Shown in pieces: positions 7,871 through 14,413 of a stretch of 23,871 nt of DNA. Within the stretch, counting starts at the first letter, position 1. Each line of letters starts with the position of its first letter. The translations under genes and the position numbers were made by a program. The stretch is from assembly GCA_003242255.1 (NCBI GenBank), contig QGUT01000010.1, positions 1 to 23,871 on the forward strand, given 5' to 3'. The notes under the pieces are model-generated. The model searched no databases. It worked only from the letters and a program-made list of their open reading frames with translations, and was not told where the DNA came from. The stretch is from Bacillota bacterium (GTDB lineage: Bacteria; Bacillota; Thermosediminibacteria; Thermosediminibacterales; Thermosediminibacteraceae).

Positions 7871-9148
7871 TTATTGCAGTTCGGTGTAGTAAAATTCCGC
7901 ATTGCCGATCCTGACCGTATCTCCCTCTTTTATCCCTTCTTTTTTCAGGAGTTCGTCAAGGCCCATATTTTTAAAAACCCGCTGCAACCTCTTTACGGCC
8001 GACTCGTTGTCCAGGTCGGTCATGGCCACCAACCGTTCGACGGCCTTTCCCTTGACGATGAAAACTTGGCCGTCGCGCACCACCTTAATTTCGTCGTCCT
8101 TTTCCTTTACCGTGTATTTTTTAACTTCCACCGTTTCGGGCCCCTCATCGCCCATCCTGTCCAAATGCTGTATTATCCTGTATATCAACTCTCGCAAGCC
8201 TTCACCCGTCGCTCCCGACACCGGCACCACTTCGTAGCCCTTCGGTTCCAGGTGGGATTTTATTTTTTCGAGGTTTTCCCTGGCCTGGGGAAGGTCCATC
8301 TTGTTGGCTGCTACTATCTGGGGTTTTCGCGCCAGCTTTTCGTCAAAATTTTTTAGTTCCCTGTTTATGGCGTAAAAGCCTTCTATGGGGTCGTTTTCCA
8401 GCCCCGCCGCATCTATGACGTGGACGAGGAGTCTGGTCCTTTCCACGTGCTTTAAGAATTCATGGCCCAATCCCAGGCCCTGATGTGCTCCCTCGATGAG
8501 GCCGGGAATGTCGGCAATAACAAAACTGCGGCCCGTCGGGCCGGTATCCACCACTCCCAAGTTGGGCGTGAGAGTAGTGAAGGGGTAATCGGCGATCTTC
8601 GGCCTTGCCGCCGTCATCCGGGAAAGCAGGGTGGATTTCCCCACATTGGGAAAGCCCACCAGCCCCACGTCGGCCAGCAGTTTGAGTTCTAGGATTATCC
8701 AGCGTTCCTCGCCGGGTTCACCCTTTTCGGCAAAGTCCGGTGCCTGATTGACCGAGGAAGCAAAGCGGGCATTTCCGCGGCCGCCCCTTCCTCCCCGGGC
8801 CACCACAAAGCTCTGACCCGGCTCCACCAGATCGGCCATCACCTCGCCGGTTTCTGCATCCTTTACCACCGTTCCCGGGGGAACTCTTATGATGAGGTCT
8901 TCGCCGCTCCTCCCCGCCTTATTGGAACCCTGGCCGTGTTGTCCCTTTTCGGCTTTGTAGTGCACCTTGTATTTGAAGTCCTGCAGGGTGGAAAGGTTTC
9001 CGTCGACCACCAGCACCACGTCGCCGCCCTTGCCGCCGTCGCCGCCGCTGGGGCCGCCCCGGGGCACGTACTTTTCCCTTCTAAAGGCTACGGCTCCGTT
9101 TCCGCCGTCTCCACCTTTGACGTAAATTTTTGCCTTATCCACGAACAT
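7871..9148 (-). CDS. obg: Obg/CgtA GTPase
   Basis: 425 residues from the ATG at 9148 (MFVDKAKIYVKGG). The glycine-rich Obg domain (1-158) has the typical GGDGGNGAVAFRREK and GGPSGGDGGKGG runs. The G domain follows, with GFPNVGKST (G1), DIPGLIEGAHQG (G3) and NKMD (G4). A C-terminal OCT domain (about 345-425) has VFIVKGKAVERLV and GIKEGDTVRIGNAEFYY. Obg takes part in large-subunit assembly and the stringent response and is needed for sporulation in Bacillus. The frame opens three codons earlier at GTG, but AGGTGA is ideally placed for this ATG. Confidence 0.97.
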   Translation of the reverse strand: MFVDKAKIYVKGGDGGNGAVAFRREKYVPRGGPSGGDGGKGGDVVLVVDGNLSTLQDFKYKVHYKAEKGQHGQGSNKAGRSGEDLIIRVPPGTVVKDAETGEVMADLVEPGQSFVVARGGRGGRGNARFASSVNQAPDFAEKGEPGEERWIILELKLLADVGLVGFPNVGKSTLLSRMTAARPKIADYPFTTLTPNLGVVDTGPTGRSFVIADIPGLIEGAHQGLGLGHEFLKHVERTRLLVHVIDAAGLENDPIEGFYAINRELKNFDEKLARKPQIVAANKMDLPQARENLEKIKSHLEPKGYEVVPVSGATGEGLRELIYRIIQHLDRMGDEGPETVEVKKYTVKEKDDEIKVVRDGQVFIVKGKAVERLVAMTDLDNESAVKRLQRVFKNMGLDELLKKEGIKEGDTVRIGNAEFYYTELQ

Positions 9149-9185
9149 ACACATCACCTTTTAAAGCATACCCATAAAAGAAAAG

Positions 9186-9761
9186 CTATATGATATCGGG
9201 CTTTGAGTCATATACATACAGTGTCTCGGGAAAGACGATCTGCAGGTTTCCCGCATCTTTAAGCCCTTTCCCGTCCTTCAAAATATCCAGAACCTTCTTT
9301 TTGAGAACTTCAACGTCTTTCAGTCTGACCTTTTTTGGGTCAAAATCGCTCGGCACTTTTATGAATATATCGTATCCCTTTTCCTTTAAAAGGATTATGA
9401 GGTTGAGTACTTCGCCCATGATATGTGGGTCTTCCAGGCTGCACACTACGGAAAAAAGTTCGTTTCGCTTCTTTACATCTTCTATATAGTTCAGCACCAT
9501 GTCCGCCTTGCCGAGTTGGATCATGGCGCTTATAACCTGCAGGTGATTGTTGAATTCATGGCGCTGAAGCTTCCAGCCCAAAAAGATCCTATCCCACTCT
9601 TTCTTAGGCACCAATCCTCCGGAAAATTTAAATGCCAGCACTGCAGCGAACAAAAGCAGCAGGCTCCAAGCCAGAGTCATAAATCCGCACGCCTTTCCCT
9701 TTGACACATAAACCAGCCACTCCGTCATTGCAGCCACCGACCCTTTTTCAAATTTTAACAT
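9186..9761 (-). CDS. Membrane-anchored Spo0B-like sporulation phosphotransferase
   Basis: 191 residues. One membrane segment (about 26-48, GFMTLAWSLLLLFAAVLAF) is followed by a histidine-containing helix, QRHEFNNHLQVISAM. This matches the Spo0B/SPOB_a pattern RH(D/E)(F/W)xNxLQxI, with phosphoacceptor His68. A short alpha/beta C-terminal part follows (about 100-191) without the N, G1 and G2 boxes of an ATPase domain, so it should relay phosphate and not be an autokinase. The position between rpmA and obg is the Bacillus spo0B position, which strongly supports the call. Bacillus Spo0B is soluble, so the anchor is a difference. An alternative start is the ATG twelve codons in (MTEWL), preceded by GGTGG. 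The partner Spo0F/Spo0A genes are not in the window. Confidence 0.75.
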   Translation of the reverse strand: MLKFEKGSVAAMTEWLVYVSKGKACGFMTLAWSLLLLFAAVLAFKFSGGLVPKKEWDRIFLGWKLQRHEFNNHLQVISAMIQLGKADMVLNYIEDVKKRNELFSVVCSLEDPHIMGEVLNLIILLKEKGYDIFIKVPSDFDPKKVRLKDVEVLKKKVLDILKDGKGLKDAGNLQIVFPETLYVYDSKPDII

Positions 9762-9802
9762 GGTTTATATTCTTCACGATTTAAATTTTTCCTTCTTGCC
9801 AT

Positions 9803-9832
9803 CAAAAAAGCTCCTCGGCTATCCGAGGAGCT
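9803..9832 (-). terminator. Terminator after rpmA
   Basis: A 10-bp perfect stem (AGCTCCTCGG, loop ATAG, CCGAGGAGCT; 9809-9832) is followed on the minus strand by TTTTTTG. The rpmA stop codon lies in the loop and 5' arm. It closes the rplU-prp-rpmA transcript, so spo0B-obg needs read-through or its own promoter. I could not identify one with confidence in the 50 bases between. Confidence 0.92.
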
Positions 9833-10112
9833 GCATTTCGGGGTAAACGTTTACCACTTTTTTATCCTTGCCTTTTTGCTCGAACTTCACGTAACCGTCT
9901 ATTTTTGCGAAGAGGGTGTAATCTACTCCCATTCCCACGTTCTTCCCTGGATAGATCCTCGTGCCTCTCTGGCGCACCAGGATGCTTCCGGCCGTCACGA
10001 ACTGTCCGTCGAACCTCTTTACGCCAAGCCGCTTGGATTCGCTGTCTCTCCCGTTCCTCGTGCTGCCTACACCTTTCTTGTGAGCGAAAAGCTGAAGGTT
10101 CACATCAAACAC
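9819..10112 (-). CDS. rpmA: Ribosomal protein bL27 with Prp-cleavable N-terminus
   Basis: 97 residues. After the short leader MFDVNLQLF comes the mature AHKKGVGSTRNGRDSESKRLG, the hallmark N-terminus of L27 that reaches the peptidyl-transferase centre. In Firmicutes the nine-residue leader is removed between Phe and Ala by the cysteine protease Prp, encoded immediately upstream here. The rest (GSILVRQRGTRIYPGKNVG, FAKIDGYVKFE) is standard L27. The start ATG lies inside the end of prp (8-base overlap) with GGGAGGTG upstream. Confidence 0.98.
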   Translation of the reverse strand: MFDVNLQLFAHKKGVGSTRNGRDSESKRLGVKRFDGQFVTAGSILVRQRGTRIYPGKNVGMGVDYTLFAKIDGYVKFEQKGKDKKVVNVYPEMQLLG

Positions 10113-10443
10113 CTCCCTTTCTTATTTCCAATTTAACGTAGGCCGGATAAGTCCGCGCTATATCTTCCAAACCCAAAACCGTTGTATCCAATATAACGGA
10201 AGCCTTATATAACTCGTCTTCTCCTGCTTCCTCGGGAAGGGCAACGTAAAAATACCCTTCCTTTTTTACCGGAAATATACGGACTTCTGCCACCCTTTCA
10301 AGCCCCAATACCGCGGTCTCGGCCAGAGCCGAAACCGCAGCGCAGACTATATCCCTTCCGTATTCGTCGTACCCCGCATGTCCTTTAATTAAAAGCTCCC
10401 GCACTCTCTCGTTCTCGTCAAGAGTAACGGTTATCCTTATCAT
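10105..10443 (-). CDS. prp: Ribosomal-processing cysteine protease Prp
   Basis: 112 residues, the YsxB/DUF464 family. The catalytic pair is conserved: His22 in KGHAGYDEYGRD and Cys34 in DIVCAAVSAL, the same residue numbers reported for the Staphylococcus enzyme. Prp removes the N-terminal leader of L27, which is needed for functional ribosomes. It is sandwiched between rplU (ATGA overlap) and its substrate gene rpmA (8-base overlap), so all three are translationally coupled. Confidence 0.95.
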   Translation of the reverse strand: MIRITVTLDENERVRELLIKGHAGYDEYGRDIVCAAVSALAETAVLGLERVAEVRIFPVKKEGYFYVALPEEAGEDELYKASVILDTTVLGLEDIARTYPAYVKLEIRKGGV

Positions 10444-10754
10444 GACAATTCAATTTTCTCGATCCTGATCTCAGTATAGGGCTGGCGGTGTCCCTTCTTT
10501 CTGCGGTAATTCTTCTTGGGCTTGTACTTGAAGACGATGATCTTCTTGCCCTTGCCGTGCTTCAGCACCGTGGCGGTCACTTTGGCGTTTTCCAGCACCG
10601 GCTGTCCCACCGTGAGCTTCTCCCCGTCGGAGACTGCCAGCACCCGGTCGAGCTCGACCGTTTCGCCCTCTTGCGCGCAAAGTTTTTCTACCCTTATCAC
10701 ATCGCCTTCCGAAACCCTATACTGTTTTCCGCCGGTCTCTATTATCGCGTACAT
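10440..10754 (-). CDS. rplU: Ribosomal protein bL21
   Basis: 104 residues, full length: MYAIIETGGKQYRVSEGDVI at the N-terminus, then GKKIIVFKYKPKKNYRRKKG and HRQPYTEIRIEKI at the C-terminus, all typical of L21. It is a large-subunit protein that binds 23S rRNA near L20. AGGAGG stands about eight bases before the ATG. It is the first gene of the rplU-prp-rpmA transcript, preceded by a structured leader and a strong promoter. Confidence 0.98.
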   Translation of the reverse strand: MYAIIETGGKQYRVSEGDVIRVEKLCAQEGETVELDRVLAVSDGEKLTVGQPVLENAKVTATVLKHGKGKKIIVFKYKPKKNYRRKKGHRQPYTEIRIEKIELS

Positions 10755-10759
10755 CCTCT

Positions 10760-10833
10760 CATCCTCCTTCCTCTCGCCGGGACCAGGTAAAGATTTTTGA
10801 ACCCGCCCCGTGCGGTGGCCGGCGAAACCACGT
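10760..10833 (-). ncRNA. L21 leader, probable autoregulatory 5' UTR of rplU
   Basis: The roughly 75-base leader between promoter and rplU contains a long-range helix CGCCGG (10824-10819) with CCGGCG (10780-10775). Between them lie GCCACCGCAC and the ACCTGGTCC stretch just before the 3' strand. Position, size and the conserved-looking GGCCACCGCAC core resemble the Firmicutes L21 leader family (Rfam RF00559). The match is from memory, not a covariance search. In that family L21 is thought to bind its own leader. Confidence 0.65.
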
Positions 10834-10837
10834 AGTT

Positions 10838-10867
10838 ATTTTAGCACAACCTCGAAAGCCCTGTCAA
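10838..10867 (-). promoter_or_regulatory. Sigma-A promoter of rplU-prp-rpmA
   Basis: On the minus strand TTGACA (10867-10862) is a perfect -35 and TAAAAT (10843-10838) a good -10, 18 bases apart. They lie about 85 bases before the rplU start. Confidence 0.8.
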
Positions 10868-11000
10868 CTTTGGGGGGGATTTTTGATTGGTCTTGGCGCG
10901 GTAAAGCTTGCTTTTGACGGCCCCCAAAAAATGCGTCAAAGGCTTTGGAAATATTCTAAGCGGCCAGGTGGCCTGAATGGTGGTGAAGTCTGGCACATGT
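10868..11000. other. Intergenic stretch between cooS and the rplU promoter, no gene seen
   Basis: About 130 bases with no convincing open frame. It contains a run of seven G at its rplU side and a short inverted repeat GGCCAGGTGGCC near 10961-10972. No RNA gene was recognised. Confidence 0.5.
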
Positions 11001-11026
11001 AAGCCCCCGGGAGCTGTCGGGGGCTT
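11001..11026 (-). terminator. Hairpin downstream of cooS, probable terminator
   Basis: AAGCCCCC (11001-11008) pairs perfectly with GGGGGCTT (11019-11026) around a 10-base loop, starting 12 bases after the cooS stop. The minus-strand continuation (ACATGTGCC) lacks a clear T-run. It may be a weak terminator or an mRNA-stabilising stem. Confidence 0.6.
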
Positions 11027-11037
11027 ATCAGGGCCTG

Positions 11038-12927
11038 CTATTTCAGGCCCAGGGCTCTTCTCTTTTCCATTATGTGCCCTTCTATCTTGTCCGCCGCTTC
11101 TTTCGGGTCGTCCCCTAAAACCACTTTTCCTCCGGTGAGACCTTCTAAATCCTCTGTCAGGAGTTTCACCAGCCTTTCGGCTCCCGTTATAAAGGGCACC
11201 GGGGAAAGGTGGGTGTGGGCACCGTAAGCCAGCGCGAAAGCGCCGTCAATGGTGGCCTTCTGCTCCATCCACTCGGGAGCGGTGACTGCTATGGGAAGGT
11301 CGGGTATGTCCAGGTCCATGTGGTCCGCCAGGGCGGTTACCAGCATCGATATTCTTCCGGTGTCGGTGCAGGTGCCGAAGCTCAGGACCGGAGGAATGTG
11401 AAGCGCTTTGCACACCTCTTTTAGTCCTTCGCCGGCCAGCTCAACTGCATCCATGTTGCAGAGACCTGCTACTTCTAAGCCGTGGTTGCCGCATCCGGCG
11501 CTTATTACCAGGATATCCCTTTTGATTAGTTCTTTCGTTAAGTTGACCGTCATCCAATCCTGCGGGCCATTTCTCAGAGTGGAACAGCTCGCCAGTGCCG
11601 CAATACCCTTTATCTTTGCATCGGCTATGACCCGCACCAGTGAATCCAGATTGTTTCCAAGTGCTTCCAGAACAGCTTCTGTGGAAAAACCTGCAATCGC
11701 CTTCGTTTTAATAGGCGGAACTTTCGGCGTTATTTTACCCCTTCTTTTTTTGAAGTTTTCTATACCGAGCTCGATTAATTTGTCGGCGATGAAGCTCGCC
11801 TCGGGTGGCTTATAGTCGAAAATGTAATGCAAATCCGGAAGCCGTACTATATCGTTTATACTGACGAGAGTTACCTGATACTTGTCTGCATAAGCTCCCA
11901 GAGCCGGAGGTGAGCAGTTTTCTTCCATCGCAAACACATCGACTGTGCCAGTAGCAAGAAGTGGTTCTATAGCAAGCCAGTTCCCGGTTAATCCTACAAA
12001 GACGTCATCCGTGTTAAATCTCTGTATGAGTTCCTGTCCCGTTTCAATACAGCCAACGACTCTAAGTCCTTTGGCACCTGCGGCTTTTGCCTTTTCCTGG
12101 ACCTCCGGAGTCCTGGCTTTTAAAAGGGTTGCCACCCCTACCCAGGGCTGGTGCCCGTTAAATACGATGTTCACGTAGTCGGGATCCATGATGCCTAGAT
12201 CTACTTCGACCTCGTGGGGTTTCGGCGTGCCGTACAGTATGTCCTGGGCCATTTCAAGGCCTATCTGGGCGGTGTAAATCGTGGCAAGCCCTAGCCTTAA
12301 AGCTTTCTTTGCCAGGGAGACGTAATCGCCGTCCACGTTGGTAAGGCAGCTGGCAGTGGCATCTCTTATTTCGCTCATCACCCCTGTGGGGTAAATGGCG
12401 AGCTTCCTCCATACTTCCTTCCTCTTCTTCGGAGCAAAGACTTCCACCATCACGCTGGGATTCTCATCGTCCTTTTCCATTTCGGCCTGCAGAAAATCGG
12501 CGAGTTCCACTGCCATGCGGTTTATGTCCTGATTCGCCTTTATGCCTACCTTTTCGCACATCCACTTTAGTTTGTCCACATCGGTGATGGAAAAAGGCGT
12601 CTTGCCTTCACCGGTGGCCTTCAGGGTTTTAAAGGCCTGATAAGCGTGATGGGCGTAAGTGGCGGCCCCCATGGCGTTTTGAAGCAGAAACTTCCTTATG
12701 GCCATGGCATCAGCATCGATGCCGCAGACACCGCGGGTCATCCCAGTTTTCTCGTTGATGCGGCAGGGCCCCTGCGAACAGAGCTGGCAGCTCAATCCCT
12801 GAAGGCAGAACCTGCACCTGGCCTTTTCCTGCACCTCCCAGCGGTCGAAGACGTTGGTAAGGCCGTCTTCCCGAATGCGCTTTAACATTTCTTCAACCGA
12901 ATCGTGGTAGCTTACACGTTCACCCAT
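11038..12927 (-). CDS. cooS: Ni-dependent CO dehydrogenase catalytic subunit CooS
   Basis: 629 residues, full length. It oxidises CO to CO2 with water. Cluster-B cysteines C47, C50, C55 and C68 are present. Cluster-D cysteines appear as C38-x2-C41, the spacing associated with a [2Fe-2S] D cluster and not the usual Cx7C. The C-cluster ligands can all be assigned: H259 (NGHQPW), C293 (VGCIETGQ), C338 (ENCSPP), C448 (ASCSTLRNG), C479 (SAGCGNHG) and C520 (GTCTDTGR), with K557 (EQKAT) and relay histidines at 93-94. An ATG start with AGGAGGTCA supports position 12927. No cooF, cooC or acs gene is adjacent, so the electron partner and nickel inserter must be elsewhere. Confidence 0.97.
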   Translation of the reverse strand: MGERVSYHDSVEEMLKRIREDGLTNVFDRWEVQEKARCRFCLQGLSCQLCSQGPCRINEKTGMTRGVCGIDADAMAIRKFLLQNAMGAATYAHHAYQAFKTLKATGEGKTPFSITDVDKLKWMCEKVGIKANQDINRMAVELADFLQAEMEKDDENPSVMVEVFAPKKRKEVWRKLAIYPTGVMSEIRDATASCLTNVDGDYVSLAKKALRLGLATIYTAQIGLEMAQDILYGTPKPHEVEVDLGIMDPDYVNIVFNGHQPWVGVATLLKARTPEVQEKAKAAGAKGLRVVGCIETGQELIQRFNTDDVFVGLTGNWLAIEPLLATGTVDVFAMEENCSPPALGAYADKYQVTLVSINDIVRLPDLHYIFDYKPPEASFIADKLIELGIENFKKRRGKITPKVPPIKTKAIAGFSTEAVLEALGNNLDSLVRVIADAKIKGIAALASCSTLRNGPQDWMTVNLTKELIKRDILVISAGCGNHGLEVAGLCNMDAVELAGEGLKEVCKALHIPPVLSFGTCTDTGRISMLVTALADHMDLDIPDLPIAVTAPEWMEQKATIDGAFALAYGAHTHLSPVPFITGAERLVKLLTEDLEGLTGGKVVLGDDPKEAADKIEGHIMEKRRALGLK

Positions 12928-12948
12928 AGGCTGACCTCCTCAATTTCA

Positions 12949-12961
12949 GGTATGCTATACC
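12949..12961. promoter_or_regulatory. Short dyad just upstream of the cooS ribosome-binding site
   Basis: GGTAT-GCT-ATACC is an inverted repeat with 5-base arms and a 3-base spacer, 22 bases before the cooS start. It could be an operator or a chance dyad. Confidence 0.3.
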
Positions 12962-13004
12962 AAGTATGTTCATAAATTTCGGTTTATATGCGAAAGGCAT
13001 TGAA

Positions 13005-13036
13005 GTAAAGATTGCAATTGCAAGGTCAGCCTTTAC
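13005..13036. promoter_or_regulatory. Nested inverted repeats upstream of cooS, candidate operator
   Basis: A perfect 12-bp palindrome TTGCAATTGCAA (13012-13023) sits inside a wider inverted repeat GTAAAG (13005-13010) / CTTTAC (13031-13036). It lies about 80-110 bases before cooS, between cooS and the AIM24 gene. It does not match the CooA consensus (TGTCG-N6-CGACA) or a CRP/FNR site. The regulator is unknown, and no strong promoter hexamers were found nearby. Confidence 0.4.
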
Positions 13037-13082
13037 ATTAAGCTTTATATTAGGTCCAGCCCGGGAAAATTGCCATAGCAGC

Positions 13083-13769
13083 TCACTTAGAGGATGATGA
13101 AGGGAGATAGGGTATCAACCGGCCGGCGAGATTTTCCACGGGCATGGACTGAAGCCAGATCCTGCCGGGCCCCCTTAAGGTTGTCAAAAATAAACCTTCT
13201 CCGCCGAACAGTATGTTCGTAAACCCCCTTACCATCTCGATGTCGAAATCCACGGTGGGTTCAAACATGGCCACATGGCCGGTATCAACCTTCATAATTT
13301 CCCCCGGCTTTAGCTCGTACTCCACCACTTCGCCGTCCATCTCGATAAAGCACATCCCCGGCCCTGTCACTTTTTCCAGAATAAAGCCTTCTCCTCCGAA
13401 GAGCCCCGCCCCCAGTTTTTTCCTGAAAATAACCCCCAGCTTTACGGTCCTCTCGGCACACAAAAACGCCTTTTTCTGGCATATGATCGACTGCCCTGCC
13501 TCAAGCTTTAGCGGAATTATTCTGCCCGGAAAGGATGAAGCGAAGGCGATCGTGCCCCGCTCATTCATGCATGTGTACGTCGTCATAAAAAGGGTCTCTC
13601 CCGCCAGTTTCCTAGCTATGCCTCCGAAAAGTCCCCCTTCCATATTGGTCTTCATCTCGAATCCGTCGCTCATCCAGGCCATGCCGCCGGATTGGGTAAA
13701 AACGCTTTCCCCACTCTCCAGGGTGAGAATTACCACCGGCAATGTCTCTCCCCGAATTTCAAACTTCAC
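13083..13769 (-). CDS. AIM24 / TIGR00266-family protein
   Basis: 228 residues. The sequence is a beta-rich, glycine-punctuated fold with the family patterns ESVFTQSGGMAWMS, GGLFGGIARKLAGETLFM, GRIIPLKLEAGQSIICQKKAFLC (split across the text) and a C-terminal LFGGEGLFLTTLRGPGRIWLQSMP. Members are single-domain proteins of unknown biochemical role; the yeast relative acts in mitochondria. The start is GTG at 13769, with AAGGAG upstream and a good promoter before it. The gene is monocistronic or leads weakly into cooS, 155 bases downstream. Confidence 0.85.
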   Translation of the reverse strand: MKFEIRGETLPVVILTLESGESVFTQSGGMAWMSDGFEMKTNMEGGLFGGIARKLAGETLFMTTYTCMNERGTIAFASSFPGRIIPLKLEAGQSIICQKKAFLCAERTVKLGVIFRKKLGAGLFGGEGFILEKVTGPGMCFIEMDGEVVEYELKPGEIMKVDTGHVAMFEPTVDFDIEMVRGFTNILFGGEGLFLTTLRGPGRIWLQSMPVENLAGRLIPYLPSSSSK

Positions 13770-13808
13770 TCAATCCACTCCTTCTCTATTTCTTGATAAA
13801 GTATATTT

Positions 13809-13836
13809 ATTATACCATTAATTGTGCGACTGTTAA
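13809..13836 (-). promoter_or_regulatory. Sigma-A promoter of the AIM24-family gene
   Basis: On the minus strand TTAACA (13836-13831) and TATAAT (13814-13809) are 16 bases apart, 40 bases before the GTG start. Confidence 0.7.
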
Positions 13837-13850
13837 AATTTTTCCTCGCC

Positions 13851-14174
13851 TCATTTTTCGGGGAAGCGCCACACCAGCGGTTTTGACCGGACCTTCTGGA
13901 AGTCTATGACCTTTTCATGCAGGGGCTGTTCTCCCCGGTTTGCCGGCCCGGGAGGCACCATTCCTTGCTTTTCCACAGCTTTGGCTGTTTTTATCGAAGG
14001 CTGCCCCGCCGTTTTTCCAGGATTTTCGGGACTTCTTCCCGAATCAACGGGCACCGACTTTACCCCCGCATCGGTAGACAAAAAAACCGCCAGGCTCAAG
14101 GCGTTCGCCACGAGCAGCAGATATGCCAGTGAATATTCGTCCTGCCGGTACACGCTTTCTATGATGTCCCACAC
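13851..14174 (-). CDS. Small membrane-anchored protein of unknown function
   Basis: 107 residues. One hydrophobic segment (about 18-33, LAYLLLVANALSLAVF) follows a short N-terminus with an acidic/aromatic stretch. The rest is a Pro-, Gly- and Lys-rich tail (about 38-107) that looks extended or disordered, ending KPLVWRFPEK. The start is GTG at 14174, with GGGGGG six bases upstream and a TATAAT further upstream. I do not recognise a family. It lies between the ypeB transcript and the AIM24 gene on the same strand. Confidence 0.6.
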   Translation of the reverse strand: MWDIIESVYRQDEYSLAYLLLVANALSLAVFLSTDAGVKSVPVDSGRSPENPGKTAGQPSIKTAKAVEKQGMVPPGPANRGEQPLHEKVIDFQKVRSKPLVWRFPEK

Positions 14175-14201
14175 GAAAATCCCCCCAAGAAGTTTATCTA
14201 A

Positions 14202-14230
14202 ATTATAATATTCAAAACCTTTCCGGTTAT
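14202..14230 (-). promoter_or_regulatory. Possible promoter of the small membrane protein gene
   Basis: A perfect -10 TATAAT (14207-14202) on the minus strand with a weak -35 (ATAACC, 14230-14225) at 17-base spacing, 27 bases before the GTG start. Confidence 0.4.
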
Positions 14231-14236
14231 TTAACG

Positions 14237-14268
14237 TAAAAAATTAATAAGCGGGGCATACCCCGCTT
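14237..14268 (-). terminator. Terminator of the sleB-ypeB transcript
   Basis: AAGCGGGG (14249-14256), loop of four, CCCCGCTT (14261-14268), followed on the minus strand by TATTAATTTTTT. The 8-bp GC-rich stem and T-run are typical. Confidence 0.88.
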
Positions 14269-14344
14269 AATCTGCCATCAATAGCAGTATCAAAACCAGA
14301 AATACCAGGAAAACGTCCCTTTTGGTCTCAGCGGAAAGCAGCAA
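14267..14344 (-). CDS. Possible 25-residue membrane peptide after ypeB
   Basis: A short frame starts at TTG 14344, with GGGGGG six bases upstream. It encodes a polar start (MLLSAETKRD) and one hydrophobic helix (VFLVFLVLILLLMAD). It stops at a TAA inside the terminator stem. It lies 70 bases after ypeB on the same strand. Small hydrophobic peptides of this kind occur in spore formers. Evidence is only the ribosome-binding site, the hydrophobic pattern and the snug fit to the terminator. Confidence 0.35.
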   Translation of the reverse strand: MLLSAETKRDVFLVFLVLILLLMAD

Positions 14345-14413
14345 CGAAGACCCCCCTTTGCCCCATTCTTGCTAGTATTAGGCTATTCATTCCTCACTAA
14401 ATTGTTTCTAGTC

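Noticed and set aside
7673..8356. Plus-strand open frame of 227 codons across nadD and obg
   Set aside because: It is antisense to two conserved genes and is simply the mirror of their codon bias.
10961..10972. GGCCAGGTGGCC as a regulatory site
   Set aside because: It is a short imperfect dyad in GC-rich sequence, not placed near a promoter core, and probably chance.
13213..13821. Plus-strand open frame of 202 codons opposite the AIM24 gene
   Set aside because: It is Ser/Pro/Ile-rich, has no domain pattern and is antisense to a recognisable family.
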